Positions 41,601 through 50,133 of a stretch of 64,000 nt of DNA are shown here, one piece after another. Numbering within the stretch: the first letter of the stretch is position 1; each line of letters starts with the position of its first letter. The translations under genes were made by a program, and so were the position numbers. The stretch comes from Burkholderiales bacterium (GTDB lineage: Bacteria; Pseudomonadota; Gammaproteobacteria; Burkholderiales; Burkholderiaceae_C), in contig JAGWTU010000014.1 of NCBI GenBank assembly GCA_028868825.1, positions 1 to 64,000 of the forward strand, written 5' to 3'. The notes beneath the pieces were generated by a model, which saw only the letters and a program-made list of their open reading frames with translations, did no database searches and was not told the DNA's origin.

Positions 41601-42013
41601 CAGCCGCCGCCGACCTGCTGCGCGAGCACCAGGGCAAACGCGTGCTCATCGTCGAGGACGAGCCGATCAACCGCGAGATCACGCTGTCGCTGCTCAGCGA
41701 TGTCGGGCTCGACTGCGACATCGCACACGACGGCGTCGAGGCGGTCGAACTGGCCAGGAGCCGCTCCTACGCGCTGATCCTGATGGACATGCAGATGCCG
41801 CGCATGGACGGGCTCGAGGCGACGCGCCGCATCCGCGCCCTGAGCGGCGCGGCGCAGCCGCCCGTGCTGGCGATGACGGCCAACGCCTTCGCCGAGGACC
41901 GGCGCCTGTGCCTGGCCGCGGGAATGAACGACTTCGTCACCAAGCCGGTGGAGCCGAATCTGCTGTATGCCAAGCTGCGGCAATGGCTCACGGAGCCGGC
42001 GAGCGCGGGCTGA
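38648..42013 (+). CDS. Hybrid sensor histidine kinase (Cache-PAS-PAS-GAF-HK-REC)
   Basis: A 1121-residue hybrid kinase. TM helices near 17-37 and 292-312 enclose a periplasmic double-Cache-like sensor ([20 protein letters not shown]). Then come PAS domains at about 325-445 and 450-560 ([20 protein letters not shown]), a GAF domain at about 580-735, the H-box with His755 ([15 protein letters not shown]), HATPase ([16 protein letters not shown]) and a receiver with Asp1047 in [13 protein letters not shown]. It ends without an Hpt domain, so a separate phosphotransfer partner is expected. It stands alone between the NO island and gntR; signal unknown. Confidence 0.92.
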   Translation: MESSSPRRLASRLRVLAWALPLLAFAVAAVQLWRMNSGYDELVKTTVERAQVQVVQLAATKADEVGMLLSTADGVLRQFRDQYAAGRLDAAQSTLKTAFASFPPGAVTHVTVVGADGKAVFSTVASLGPVYLGDRDYFRFHARQAVDELYLNRPVRSYATGQWSLFLTRPILKNGRFDGVVLLSMSAQHFTDELAQLAIGPEDAVTLTFDDGTYVARNRDSERVIGTRLPADRPFLQKGAPARGALRLIAVADGRPRIYGWSRVPAQPLMLFIGYDEASLLAAARGAESRGRAQAAVAVPLLLLLACGLSWLLLEHARQQERLAAEGALLHATLNSTDDGILVVGADRRVLAMNRRFKELWGVPEAVAQRADSRELVELARPQLARPEEFRATLQAGDDGAERRTDELAFADGRTVERYTQAVPLPGQGARLWSFRDVSDRRRAQQALAQREAYLAKVLNTTHDAIIVVDGADRIDSLNAGAEQMFGYTAADAVGRPLAILVQVPAGAGRDGESELEVRRRDGGTLWIALRSAGMVLPDKQRTIIIAHDITERRRAAEAQRRTNRALRMLSRCNLALAQARDEPQLLAMVCDAAVESGGFVTAWIGYAQDDAAKSVRAVASAGHEREAPLRATISWDEANPAGRGLVGRALRSGRAQIARDAFDDAAMAPWLETMQRSGFRSGVALPLASPQRVFGALTMYSNEPEAIDAQELALLEELGRNVAFGIETLRARAQRDAADEANRSKSAFLANMSHEIRTPLNAIVGMAHLVRRSGVTPRQNEQIGRIVAAGEHLAELINAVLDLSKIEAGRFELEDADVHVGQILDRLRSILGQRLREKGLEMTAESPADLPPLRGDATRLQQALLNYASNAVKFTDHGRIALRVSVQERAAATLLLRFEVEDSGVGIEPRSLERLFTAFEQADNSTTRRYGGTGLGLSITKKLAELMGGACGATSQPGVGSRFWFTARLKVGSGAAAPPASPATAAADLLREHQGKRVLIVEDEPINREITLSLLSDVGLDCDIAHDGVEAVELARSRSYALILMDMQMPRMDGLEATRRIRALSGAAQPPVLAMTANAFAEDRRLCLAAGMNDFVTKPVEPNLLYAKLRQWLTEPASAG

Positions 42014-42053
42014 GCCGGCTCGAGCGGCCGGCGCCGCGCCCGGCCGCGGCGGC

Positions 42054-43082
42054 TCAGCTGCTCTCGCGCACGACGAGCTCGAAGCCGAGGTCGAGATGCG
42101 GCGTCTCGAGCGCCTGGCCGCGGATGCGCGCCAGCAGCATCTCGGCGGCGCGGCGGCCGACCTCGGCGCGCGGCGTGCGCACCGTCGTCAGCGTCGGCAC
42201 CGTGTAGGCGCTCTCGGGCAGGTCGTTGAAGCCGGCAACGGCCACGCGCTGCGGCACCTCGATGCCCAGCCGCAGCGCCGCCAGCAGCGCGCCATGGGCG
42301 AGGTCGTCGTTGCAGAAGAAGATCGCGTCGACGGGCGGCTTGGCGGCGAGGATCTGTTCGAACATCCGCGCCCCGAGGCCGACCGACGAGGCCGCCGCAT
42401 CGCGCCATTCGAGCCGCGCGTCGTGGCGTCCGGCGGCGGCCATCGCACGGCGCCAGCCTTCGAGGCGCTGCAGCGTGCGCGCGTCGAGCTGCGCCGCGGC
42501 GAAGGCGATGCGGCGGCGCCCGCGCTGCAGCAGGTGGCGCGTCATCGCCGCGGCGGCCTCGACCTGCGAGAAGCCGACACTGCAGTCCTCGGCCGCGCTC
42601 GCGTTCTCCATCATCGTGACGCAGGGCAGCGACTGTGCGGCGATCTCGCGCCGCGTCGCGCGCGTCTGCTCCAGCCCGGTCAGCAGCACGCCCGCGGGGC
42701 GGTGCAGCAGATGCTCGCGCACGAGCTGCTCCTCCTCGCCGGCGTCGTAATGCGTGATGCCGATCAGCGTCTGGAAGCCGGCCGCGCGCAGGCTGTCCTG
42801 CGCCGCCTCGAGCAGGTCGACGAAGAGCAGGTTCGTCAGCGACGGGATCAGCACGACGACATGGCTGCTGCGCCGGCTCGCCAGCGCGCGCGCTGCCGGG
42901 TCGGGCTGGTAGCCGAGCTTGAGCACGGCGTCGTGCACGCGCTGCGCCAGAGCGGGGTCGACCGAGCGCTCGCCGCGCAGCGCGCGGGAAGCCGTCATCG
43001 GACTGACCTCGGCCAGCCGCGCGACGTCGGCCAGCGTGGCGCGGCCGGTGGCGCGCAGGGATCGGCTCGGTTCTCTGCTCAT
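42054..43082 (-). CDS. gntR: LacI-family repressor of gluconate genes (GntR)
   Basis: A 342-residue repressor. The LacI-type HTH with hinge is at residues 13-60: ATLADVARLAEVSPMTASRALRGERSV, then LGYQPDPAARALASRRSSHV. The ligand domain has VVVLIPSLTNLLFVDLLEAA, AGVLLTGLEQT and IFFCNDDLAHGALLAAL. It is divergent from gluconokinase and a permease, and two copies of a GATAGCGCTACCT operator lie in the gap, so it almost certainly controls both sides. The effector is expected to be gluconate or 6-phosphogluconate. Confidence 0.88.
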   Translation of the reverse strand: MSREPSRSLRATGRATLADVARLAEVSPMTASRALRGERSVDPALAQRVHDAVLKLGYQPDPAARALASRRSSHVVVLIPSLTNLLFVDLLEAAQDSLRAAGFQTLIGITHYDAGEEEQLVREHLLHRPAGVLLTGLEQTRATRREIAAQSLPCVTMMENASAAEDCSVGFSQVEAAAAMTRHLLQRGRRRIAFAAAQLDARTLQRLEGWRRAMAAAGRHDARLEWRDAAASSVGLGARMFEQILAAKPPVDAIFFCNDDLAHGALLAALRLGIEVPQRVAVAGFNDLPESAYTVPTLTTVRTPRAEVGRRAAEMLLARIRGQALETPHLDLGFELVVRESS

Positions 43083-43123
43083 GCTTGGTGGAAACCCTGA
43101 TGATCTCGAATCTTGTTCTGTTT

Positions 43124-43138
43124 AGGATAGCGCTACCT
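43124..43138. promoter_or_regulatory. GntR operator, copy 1 (near gntR)
   Basis: AGGATAGCGCTACCT, built around the palindrome TAGCGCTA with AGG/CCT ends. It is 42 bases from the gntR start, so it suits autorepression. The 13-base core recurs exactly 100 bases to the right. Confidence 0.75.
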
Positions 43139-43224
43139 CAGCACCGCCGGCAAGCCCAAGCGCTGCCGTGACTCTGAGTAGACGACAGCCGGGTCCACCG
43201 ATCCGGCATTTTTCAAACCGCTTG

Positions 43225-43238
43225 AGATAGCGCTACCT
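43225..43238. promoter_or_regulatory. GntR operator, copy 2 (at gntK start)
   Basis: AGATAGCGCTACCT, sharing the 13-base core GATAGCGCTACCT with copy 1. It ends one base before the first possible ATG of gntK and so would block transcription or early elongation there. Confidence 0.75.
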
Positions 43239-43239
43239 G

Positions 43240-43800
43240 ATGCAGACTCGAACCATGATGCCAGACTCGGCGCCCGGCGCGCTGGTCGTGATGGGCGTAT
43301 CCGGCTGCGGCAAGTCCAGCCTCGCCGACGCCGTCGCCGCCGCGCTCGGCTGGCGCGCGATCGAGGGCGACGATTTCCACGGCCCGCGCAACAAGGCGCT
43401 GATGCATGCCGGCATCGCCCTCACCGACGCCGACCGCGCCGGTTGGCTCGATGCGCTGGGTGCCGAACTCGCGGCGTCGCGCGAGGGCGGCGTCGTGCTG
43501 AGCTGCTCGGCGCTCAAGCGCAGCTACCGCGACCGCCTGCGCGGCGCCCATGCCGGGCTGCGCTTCGCCTTCCTCGAGATCGCCGAGGCGGCGGCGCTGG
43601 CGCGCGTCGCGGCGCGCGCCGCCGGCCATTTCTTTCCCGCCGCGCTCGTGCGCAACCAGTTCGAGACGCTCGAGCCGCCGACCGCCGAGGCCGGCGTGCT
43701 GCGGCTCGACGCCCTGCTGCCCCCTTCCGCCCTGCTCGACGCCACGCTGGCCTGGCTCGCGCGCCCTTTCGACCGCCAGACCCATGAGGTGACCCCTTGA
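43240..43800 (+). CDS. gntK: Gluconokinase
   Basis: A 186-residue kinase converting D-gluconate to 6-phosphogluconate. P-loop VVMGVSGCGKSSLADAVA, then WRAIEGDDFHGPRNKALMHAGIALTDADRAGWLDAL (GDDFH is the substrate motif), VVLSCSALKRSYRDRLRG and HFFPAALVRNQFETLEPP. Length is typical. The first ATG at 43240 directly abuts the operator; ATGs at 43255 and 43258 are alternatives and none has a clear ribosome-binding site. The stop overlaps the TTG start of the permease gene. Feeds the Entner-Doudoroff or pentose-phosphate path. Confidence 0.93.
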   Translation: MQTRTMMPDSAPGALVVMGVSGCGKSSLADAVAAALGWRAIEGDDFHGPRNKALMHAGIALTDADRAGWLDALGAELAASREGGVVLSCSALKRSYRDRLRGAHAGLRFAFLEIAEAAALARVAARAAGHFFPAALVRNQFETLEPPTAEAGVLRLDALLPPSALLDATLAWLARPFDRQTHEVTP

Positions 43801-45128
43801 ACACGACCCACTCGAATCCCGTCGCGCGGCTGCGCTGGCGCATCGGCGGCCTGATGGGCGCCGGCGTGCTGATCAACTACTTCGACCGCATCAGCATCTC
43901 GGTCGCCGGGCCGCAACTGCAGCAGGCCTTCAACCTCACGCCGGCCGACCTCGGCCTGCTCTTCAGCGCCTTCTTCTGGAGCTACGCGCTGCTGCAGATC
44001 CCGGCCGGCATCGTGCTCGACCGTTACGGCGTCACCCGCGTCGGCCGCTGGGGCGCGTTCCTCTGGGGCCTGGCGTCGACGATCACCGCCTGCGCGAGCG
44101 GCTTCGCCGGCATCTTCGCGGCGCGGCTGCTGCTGGGCATCGCCGAGGCGCCGAGCTTTCCCGCCAACGCCAAGGCCACCGGCATGTGGTTCCCGCGCAG
44201 CGAGCGCGCCACCTCGACGGCCCTCTTCGACGCCGCGGCCAAGTTCTCGAACGTGATCGGCGTGCCGCTGGTCGCGCTGGCCGTCGTGCATCTGGGCTGG
44301 CGCTGGGGCTTCGGCATCGTCGCGCTCTTGAGCTTCGCCTATTTCGCCGCCTTCTACCTGATCTACCGCGACCCCAGCCGCCACCCGGCGCTGACGCGCG
44401 AGGAGCACGACTACATCCGCCACAACGGCGCCACGCCCGAGAACCAGAGTCCCGTGCACGCCGCCGGCATGCTCGCCTACCTGCTCGGCAGCCGCAAGGT
44501 CTGGGGGCTGTCGCTGGGCTTCGCCGCCTACGGCTACTGCTTCTACCTCTTCCTGACCTGGCTGCCGGGCTACCTCGTGCAGACGATGCACATGAGCATC
44601 CTCAAGTCGGCCGGCTACGCGGCGATCCCCTGGCTGTGCGCCACCGTCGCCGACCTCGTCGTCGGCGGCTGGCTCATCGACCACCTGATCGCCCGCGGCC
44701 GCGACGAGAACCTCGTGCGCAAGTCGGTGCTGCTCGTCGGCATGACGGCGGGGCTGGCGGTGTTCGGCGCGACGACGACGACCGACCCGGTGATCGCCAT
44801 CACCTGGATCTCGATCGCGCTCAGCGGCCTCGCCGCGGCGGCGCCGGTGGGCTGGTCGCTGCCCTCGCTGATCGCGCCGCAGGGCGGCGTCGGCACCGTC
44901 GGCGGCATCATGAACTTCGCCAACAACATGATGGGCGCGGTGGCGCCGATCGTCACCGGCATCATCGTCGGCCAGACGCAGTCGTTCACCAACGCCTTCA
45001 TCGTCGCCGGCGTCGTGCTGCTGGCGGGCATGGCCTCGTTCTTGTTCCTGCTCGGCCGCATCGAGCCGCTGCCCGAACCTCCGACACGCGGCAATGGCAG
45101 CGGCGCGGGACTGAAACCCGCGGCCTGA
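43797..45128 (+). CDS. MFS transporter, probable gluconate/sugar-acid permease
   Basis: A 443-residue major-facilitator protein with 12 TM helices of the anion:cation symporter (ACS) family: NYFDRISISVAGPQLQQAFN, then WSYALLQIPAGIVLDRYG with the inter-helix 2-3 motif, and GFGIVALLSFAYFAAFYLIY. The start is a TTG at 43797 that overlaps the gntK stop (TTGA) and follows a GAGGTGA ribosome-binding site; no ATG lies before the first helix, so TTG is well supported. Sharing a transcript with gntK makes gluconate the likely substrate, instead of the more common GntP/TRAP systems. The C-terminus is Gly/Ser-rich. Confidence 0.88.
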   Translation: MNTTHSNPVARLRWRIGGLMGAGVLINYFDRISISVAGPQLQQAFNLTPADLGLLFSAFFWSYALLQIPAGIVLDRYGVTRVGRWGAFLWGLASTITACASGFAGIFAARLLLGIAEAPSFPANAKATGMWFPRSERATSTALFDAAAKFSNVIGVPLVALAVVHLGWRWGFGIVALLSFAYFAAFYLIYRDPSRHPALTREEHDYIRHNGATPENQSPVHAAGMLAYLLGSRKVWGLSLGFAAYGYCFYLFLTWLPGYLVQTMHMSILKSAGYAAIPWLCATVADLVVGGWLIDHLIARGRDENLVRKSVLLVGMTAGLAVFGATTTTDPVIAITWISIALSGLAAAAPVGWSLPSLIAPQGGVGTVGGIMNFANNMMGAVAPIVTGIIVGQTQSFTNAFIVAGVVLLAGMASFLFLLGRIEPLPEPPTRGNGSGAGLKPAA

Positions 45129-45143
45129 CATATCCTCGGGTCG

Positions 45144-46091
45144 ATGCACCCCATCCTCGAGATCCAGGATCTTTCGAAAACCTACGCCTCGGGCTTCCAG
45201 GCGCTCAAGCGCGTCAACCTCACGGTGCAGCCGGGCGAGATCTTCGCCCTGCTCGGTCCCAATGGCGCCGGCAAGACGACGCTGATCGGCATCGTCTGCG
45301 GCACCGTGCGGGCAAGCACCGGCCGCGTCGTCGTCGCCGGCCACGACAACGTCAGCGACTACCGCGCGGCGCGCGAACTCATCGGCCTCGTGCCGCAGGA
45401 GCTGACGACCGACGCCTTCGAGACGGTCTGGAACGCCGTCGCCTTCAGCCGCGGCCTGTTCGGCAAGGCGGCGAATCCGGCGCATCTGGAAAAGGTGCTG
45501 CGCGCGCTCTCGCTGTGGGACAAGCGCAGCAACAAGATCCTGACGCTGTCGGGCGGCATGAAGCGCCGGCTGCTGATCGCTAAGGCGCTGTCGCACGAGC
45601 CGCGCATCCTCTTCCTCGACGAGCCGACGGCGGGCGTCGACGTCGAACTGCGGCGCGACATGTGGCAGCTCGTGCGCGAGCTGCGCGAGACCGGCGTCAC
45701 GGTGATCCTGACGACGCATTACATCGAGGAGGCCGAGCAGATGGCCGACCGCATCGGCGTCATCAGCAAGGGCGAGCTGATCCTCGTCGAGGAGAAGACC
45801 GAGCTGATGCACAAGCTCGGCCGCAAGCAGGTGACGCTGCAGTTGCAGCAACCGCTGGCGCAACTGCCGCCGGGCCTGGCGGATGCGCAGTCGCAGGCGC
45901 AGATCGCGCTCTCGCCCGACGGCAGCGAACTCACCTACACCTACGAATCCGGCGCCGGCGGCGACGGCAGCGTCGGCGCGCTGCTGCAGTCGCTGGCGGC
46001 AGCCGGCATCGGCATCCGCGACCTGCAGACGCGCCAGAGCACGCTCGAGGACATCTTCGTCAGTCTCGTCAGCGAAAGGAGCGCGGCATGA
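45144..46091 (+). CDS. ABC transporter ATP-binding protein, YadG/NatA type
   Basis: A 315-residue ATPase. Walker [20 protein letters not shown]-loop [16 protein letters not shown], signature [16 protein letters not shown], Walker [19 protein letters not shown] and H-loop [13 protein letters not shown]-terminal regulatory region (about 225-310) of the DrrA/YadG kind follows ([13 protein letters not shown]). It overlaps the permease gene by four bases (ATGA). These two-gene exporters are widespread; substrate unknown. It starts 15 bases after the MFS gene, so it could be read through from the gnt promoter. Confidence 0.88.
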   Translation: MHPILEIQDLSKTYASGFQALKRVNLTVQPGEIFALLGPNGAGKTTLIGIVCGTVRASTGRVVVAGHDNVSDYRAARELIGLVPQELTTDAFETVWNAVAFSRGLFGKAANPAHLEKVLRALSLWDKRSNKILTLSGGMKRRLLIAKALSHEPRILFLDEPTAGVDVELRRDMWQLVRELRETGVTVILTTHYIEEAEQMADRIGVISKGELILVEEKTELMHKLGRKQVTLQLQQPLAQLPPGLADAQSQAQIALSPDGSELTYTYESGAGGDGSVGALLQSLAAAGIGIRDLQTRQSTLEDIFVSLVSERSAA

Positions 46092-46849
46092 ACATCTACG
46101 CGATGCGGGCGATCTACCGTTTCGAGATGGCCCGCACCTGGCGCACGGTGATGCAGAGCGTGATCTCGCCCGTGATCTCGACCTCGCTGTATTTCATCGT
46201 CTTCGGCGCCGCCATCGGCTCGCGCATCCCGCATGTCGGCGGCGTCAGCTACGGCGCCTTCATCGTGCCGGGGCTGGTGATGCTGTCGCTGCTGACGCAG
46301 AGCCTGTCGAACGCCTCGTTCGCGATCTATTTCCCGAAATTCACCGGCACGATCTACGAGCTGCTGTCGGCGCCGGTGTCGACGCTGGAGATCGTCGCCA
46401 GCTATGTCGGCGCGGCGGCCTCGAAATCGATCCTCCTCGGGCTCATCATCCTGGCCACGGCGGCGCTGTTCGTGCCGCTGCGCATCGAGCATCCGCTGTG
46501 GATGCTGATGTTCCTCGTGCTCACCGCCGTCACCTTCAGCCTCATCGGCTTCATCATCGGCATCTGGGCCGACGGCTTCGAGAAGCTGCAGGTGATCCCG
46601 CTGCTCATCATCACGCCGCTGACCTTTCTCGGCGGCAGCTTCTATTCGATCGACATGCTGCCGCCGTTCTGGCAGAAGGTGGCGCTGTTCAACCCGGTGG
46701 TCTATCTGATCAGCGGCTTCCGCTGGAGCTTCTACGGGCTGTCGGATGTCGGCGTCGGCCTCAGCCTGGCGATGACGCTGGCGTTCCTGCTCGCCGCGCT
46801 CGGCGTCGTCGTCTGGATCTTCAGGACCGGGTACCGGCTCAAGGCCTAG
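46088..46849 (+). CDS. ABC-2 type permease, YadH type
   Basis: A 253-residue permease with six TM helices. The ABC-2 signature region is [20 protein letters not shown] in the first half with the [22 protein letters not shown] coupling helix; later [37 protein letters not shown] is the classic YadH C-terminal block. It pairs with the overlapping upstream ATPase. Family members export drugs, polysaccharides or unknown lipids. Confidence 0.88.
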   Translation: MNIYAMRAIYRFEMARTWRTVMQSVISPVISTSLYFIVFGAAIGSRIPHVGGVSYGAFIVPGLVMLSLLTQSLSNASFAIYFPKFTGTIYELLSAPVSTLEIVASYVGAAASKSILLGLIILATAALFVPLRIEHPLWMLMFLVLTAVTFSLIGFIIGIWADGFEKLQVIPLLIITPLTFLGGSFYSIDMLPPFWQKVALFNPVVYLISGFRWSFYGLSDVGVGLSLAMTLAFLLAALGVVVWIFRTGYRLKA

Positions 46850-47014
46850 CGGGCGAACTCGATCATCGTCTGGCCCGAACCGAGGCCTCGGCGGCGCAGC
46901 GCGGGAGACGGGCGCGCAAGGATTCCGTGGGCAGACATCATTCGTCGATCCTGTCCATAGGGCCATCTGCCGACCCTGGTGCAAAGCGTGACCCGACGCG
47001 CTATGTTCCTCGCC

Positions 47015-47467
47015 ATGACTCAACGACTCGCCTATCGCCAGCTCGCCGCCGATACCTATGAGCAGCTGATCGGCATCCACCAACATCTCGGCCGGGTCCT
47101 GCCCGACGCCCGCTTGCGCGCGCTGCTGGAGATCCGCGTTTCGCAGATCAACGGTTGCGCCTGGTGCCTGGACATGCACCTCCGCGAAGCCCGGCAACTG
47201 GGCGAGAGCCAGCAGCGGCTGGATTGCCTGGCCGCCTGGCGCGAAACACCGTTCTTCACCGGCGCCGAGCGCGCCGCCCTCGCCTGGGCCGAGGCCGTGA
47301 CGCGCATCGTCGAGACGCATGTGCCGGATGCGGTCTACGAGGAGGTGAAGCCCTACTTCCCCGACAAGCAGCTGGTCGATCCGACGGTGGCGATCGGCAT
47401 GATCAACCTCTGGAACCGCCTGAGCATCGCCTTCCGCAGCGAGCCGGCTCTCCACGCGGGGAGTTGA
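47015..47467 (+). CDS. Carboxymuconolactone decarboxylase/AhpD-family protein
   Basis: A 150-residue protein of the alkylhydroperoxidase D-like fold. The active-site block EIRVSQINGCAWCLDMHLREAR carries the CxxC pair and following His of this family, and the rest matches its helical layout (GAERAALAWAEAVTRI, VAIGMINLWNRLSIAF). Such proteins reduce peroxides or act as thiol relays. ATG 47015 is used; ATG 47003 is also possible. It borders a zone of gene remnants on its right. No clear operon partner. A 165-base gap to its left holds no recognisable element. Confidence 0.85.
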   Translation: MTQRLAYRQLAADTYEQLIGIHQHLGRVLPDARLRALLEIRVSQINGCAWCLDMHLREARQLGESQQRLDCLAAWRETPFFTGAERAALAWAEAVTRIVETHVPDAVYEEVKPYFPDKQLVDPTVAIGMINLWNRLSIAFRSEPALHAGS

Positions 47468-47503
47468 AATTCACGGCCATTCGGCCCGCGCTGGGAGACG
47501 TTC

Positions 47504-47948
47504 ATGACCGCCATCCGCCCGAGCATCGCCGACGAGCGACGCGCGAGTCCGTGCTCGCGCACCTGCGCGAGATGGTCGCCGCCACCGACCTGCCGCTGAA
47601 TGCCGATTTCGAGAACGGCCATGCGCTGGACGCGGCCGGGCTGGCGGCGAGCGTGCGCCTGGCGGTCGGGACCGGCATCGCCGGGCTTTCGATCGAGGAC
47701 GCGACCGGCAACACCGCGGCCCCGCTCTTCGACCTCGACACCGCCGTCGAGCGGATGCGCGCGGCACGCCGGGCCATCGACCGGTCCGGTGGCGACGTGC
47801 TGCTCGTCGGCCGCGCCGACTGCCTGTACGCGCCCGGCATCGCCAAGCCCGAACAGATCGCCGCCATCGTCGCCGCCGTCGCGCCCAAGCCGATCAACCT
47901 GCTCAGCGGCCCGGCGTCCAAGCTGACCCTGGCCGAGATCGCGAAGGC
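47504..47948 (+). pseudogene. Isocitrate lyase/PEP mutase family remnant
   Basis: An ATG at 47504 begins MTAIRPSIADERRA, but the family body continues only in another frame from about 47543: TRESVLAHLREMVAATDLPLNADFENG, GLSIEDATGNTAAPLFDLDTAVERM, LLVGRADCLYAPGIAKPEQIAA, PKPINLLSGPASKLTLAEIAKAG. Intact members have some 60 residues between these blocks, including the substrate loop, so an internal deletion with a frame change has occurred. The 3' end is also lost: at about 47943 the sequence passes into a PAS domain fragment in yet another frame. The product cannot be active. Confidence 0.75.
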
Positions 47949-48281
47949 CGGATCCGCGTCTGGAACGGTGGCGCCGAAACGCTGTTCGGCCATGCCGCGG
48001 CGCAGGCCCTGGGCCAGAGCCTGGACCTGATCATCCCCGAGCGCTTTCGCGCAGCGCACTGGAACGCCTTCGACGCGGCCCTTGCCGCGGGCCGCGTGGC
48101 GCACCCGGGGGAAGTGAGAACGACGCGCGCCGTGCACCAGGACGGCAGCAAGGTCTACGTCGAGATGAGCTTCGGCGTCGTCTGCGACGGGCAAGGCGCG
48201 GCCATCGGTTCGATCGCGCTGGCGCGGCCTCGGCGCAGCCAGGCCGATGCGCCGGCCGCCGGCGCGGCGCGGCAGTCCTGA
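47943..48281 (+). pseudogene. PAS-domain protein remnant
   Basis: From about 47943 a different frame reads EGRIRVWNGGAETLFGHAAA, then QSLDLIIPERFRAAHWNAFDAAL and VEMSFGVVCDGQGAAIGSIALAR before a stop at 48281. This is the second part of a PAS (S-box) domain. No N-terminal part or start codon exists; the 5' side is replaced by the isocitrate-lyase-family remnant. The upstream half and any effector domain are missing. The 100 bases after its stop hold nothing recognised. Confidence 0.7.
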
Positions 48282-48382
48282 ACGAGGACAGGATCGCCGA
48301 GGTCAGGCAGCAGCTTCATGCCTTGATCGAATAGGCGCGCAGATGCAGGCCTCCGAGGACGAACGGCTCGAGGGCGCACGCC

Positions 48383-49978
48383 TTATGGCGCCATGAGCAC
48401 CAGCGCCCGCAGCTCGGGCGAGGCTTCGACCGCGACCAGCCTCCCCTCGGCATTCCACGACAGCGCGAACTTCTCGTCCGACTCGCTCATATAGGACCAG
48501 CTCGGCGCGTCCAATGAGGGCGTCAAATCGACCCGTGGATAACCGAGTGCGACGATCGCCTGCTCCTTCGACATGCCCGGCATCACCTTGCCGGCGCGTA
48601 TGGCCGCCTGCACATCGGCCGGATAAGTCTTGATGGTTTCGGACGGGTCGTCCTTCACGGCGACTTTCGAGACGAATTGATCGACGGTCTGATGCTTGTC
48701 TCCGTAGTCCAAGCCCAGCCATGCCACCTTGCCGTCGATCACCGCTTTGGCACGATCCTTCCTGAATTCGTAGACACGGATCGGAGTGCCGGCGGGCAGG
48801 AACGGTCTTTCGATCCAGTTCGCATTGCTGATCCACCGCTCTGGATCGTAATGAAGGTTGCAGCAGGTGAAACGCAGCGGCGCGGCCGCGGCCTTGACAC
48901 CTTCCGGTGGCAGCGCGCCGGCGATGCGGCTGCCGGGCACCACCTGCTGCGATCGCGCATCTTCGAGCCAGACCTCGGTGCGCAGTTCGTCGATGACGCC
49001 GTTCACGCGATAGCGCCCATCAGGCTGCAGTGCGACGTCGACGACGCCGACCGCCTCGCGGGGACCGTCCGAGGTGATCGCCGCAAAGATCGCCTGGATC
49101 GGCGCCGCGTGGCCGATCGAGGCGCGCAACTTGAGCCGCACCTTGCCCGCCGGCACCGGCCTCTCCACCTCGACGACACGCATGTTCGGTCCCATGCCAC
49201 GGCTGGCGGAGACGCTGGCCGTCGCCGCATCCCGATCCACCGGCTTGCCGTCGATCTCGGCGATGACGAAGAAGCGCGTGCCGCGGGGTACGCTGTCCTG
49301 CTGGCTGGCGGTATCCTGGACCGAGGCCATCGTCGCCGAATCGAATGCCGTCGTCGCGGGCTGTGTCTGCGCATGATCGCCGGCCCCAGCAACATACAGC
49401 GTCGGATCGACCCGTGGGGCGTCGTCCTTGCCCAGGTTGTCGATGCGCGCGCCGCTGCGGATCGCTACCGCCGGCGGCGCCGTTCCTAGTGCCGGCGTGC
49501 GCTTGCGCAGGATGGGCAGATCGCGTTCGGCCCTGTCAGCGAGCGTGACGTTGCCGTCGGCGTCGAAATCGAAGTTGCCGAGATAGGTCATCCTGCCGGC
49601 CACGGCGTTGAATGGAATCAGCAGCGGCTGCGCAGGCGCCCTCGTCCGCTGACCGCTCTGCACGACCCAGCGCTGCAAGGTGTACTGCCCCGGCCGCACC
49701 GCGACGGCAAATGTCCCGCCCTTCTTGCGCAATTCCTCGTCGAACTGGGGCCCGAGGGGCGGCCAAGCGCCGTAACCGACGCCGGCAGCGAAGCCCGGGC
49801 CGCCGTCGCGCGCCGTCGCCTCGACGCCGTGGCGGCCAATGGCGCTTTCATAGGTGATCGAACCGACGATCAAGGCCTGCGCGGAATGGGCGTCGAACTG
49901 GAAATCATTGGGAACGGACGTCGTCGATGCGCACGACGTCACCAACGCGGCAATCATGAGGAGGCCGAGAATTCGCAT
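48383..49978 (-). CDS. Large outer-membrane-type lipoprotein with BamE/SmpA-like C-terminus
   Basis: A 531-residue lipoprotein. Signal MRILGLLMIAALVTSCAST with lipobox VTSC (Cys16), so lipid-anchored. The middle holds beta-rich segments (GTFAVAVRPGQYTLQRWVVQ, RMTYLGNFDFDADGNVTLAD) and a Gln/Thr/Asp-rich linker near 205-240. The last 70 residues, AIRAGKVMPGMSKEQAIVALGYPRVD...SWSYMSESDEKFALSW, resemble the SmpA/OmlA (BamE) fold. The rest is not a family I recognise. It is likely an envelope protein acting in assembly or stress. The 155-base gap before the Nudix gene upstream shows no clear element. Confidence 0.75.
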   Translation of the reverse strand: MRILGLLMIAALVTSCASTTSVPNDFQFDAHSAQALIVGSITYESAIGRHGVEATARDGGPGFAAGVGYGAWPPLGPQFDEELRKKGGTFAVAVRPGQYTLQRWVVQSGQRTRAPAQPLLIPFNAVAGRMTYLGNFDFDADGNVTLADRAERDLPILRKRTPALGTAPPAVAIRSGARIDNLGKDDAPRVDPTLYVAGAGDHAQTQPATTAFDSATMASVQDTASQQDSVPRGTRFFVIAEIDGKPVDRDAATASVSASRGMGPNMRVVEVERPVPAGKVRLKLRASIGHAAPIQAIFAAITSDGPREAVGVVDVALQPDGRYRVNGVIDELRTEVWLEDARSQQVVPGSRIAGALPPEGVKAAAAPLRFTCCNLHYDPERWISNANWIERPFLPAGTPIRVYEFRKDRAKAVIDGKVAWLGLDYGDKHQTVDQFVSKVAVKDDPSETIKTYPADVQAAIRAGKVMPGMSKEQAIVALGYPRVDLTPSLDAPSWSYMSESDEKFALSWNAEGRLVAVEASPELRALVLMAP

Positions 49979-50133
49979 GATTAGACGAGGTGCAGGTTCG
50001 AGGACAGGGAGCAGGTGCTCATCGGGGGCTCCGCTGATCGATCGGTTGAAGATGCGCGAATTCTGAACCGCGCCATCGGTCGTGCGGTTGTCCATCGCGC
50101 GGCCCACCGAGGTGCAGCGCAAGCGAGCGCAGC

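Noticed and set aside
38525..41983. A 1152-codon open frame antisense to the hybrid kinase
   Set aside because: High G+C keeps the antisense frame open; its translation is Arg/Gln/Ala/His-rich without any domain, while the sense strand has clear kinase motifs.
48303..48836. A 177-codon minus-strand frame at the end of the lipoprotein gene
   Set aside because: It overlaps the lipoprotein coding sequence in another frame and has no recognisable protein content.
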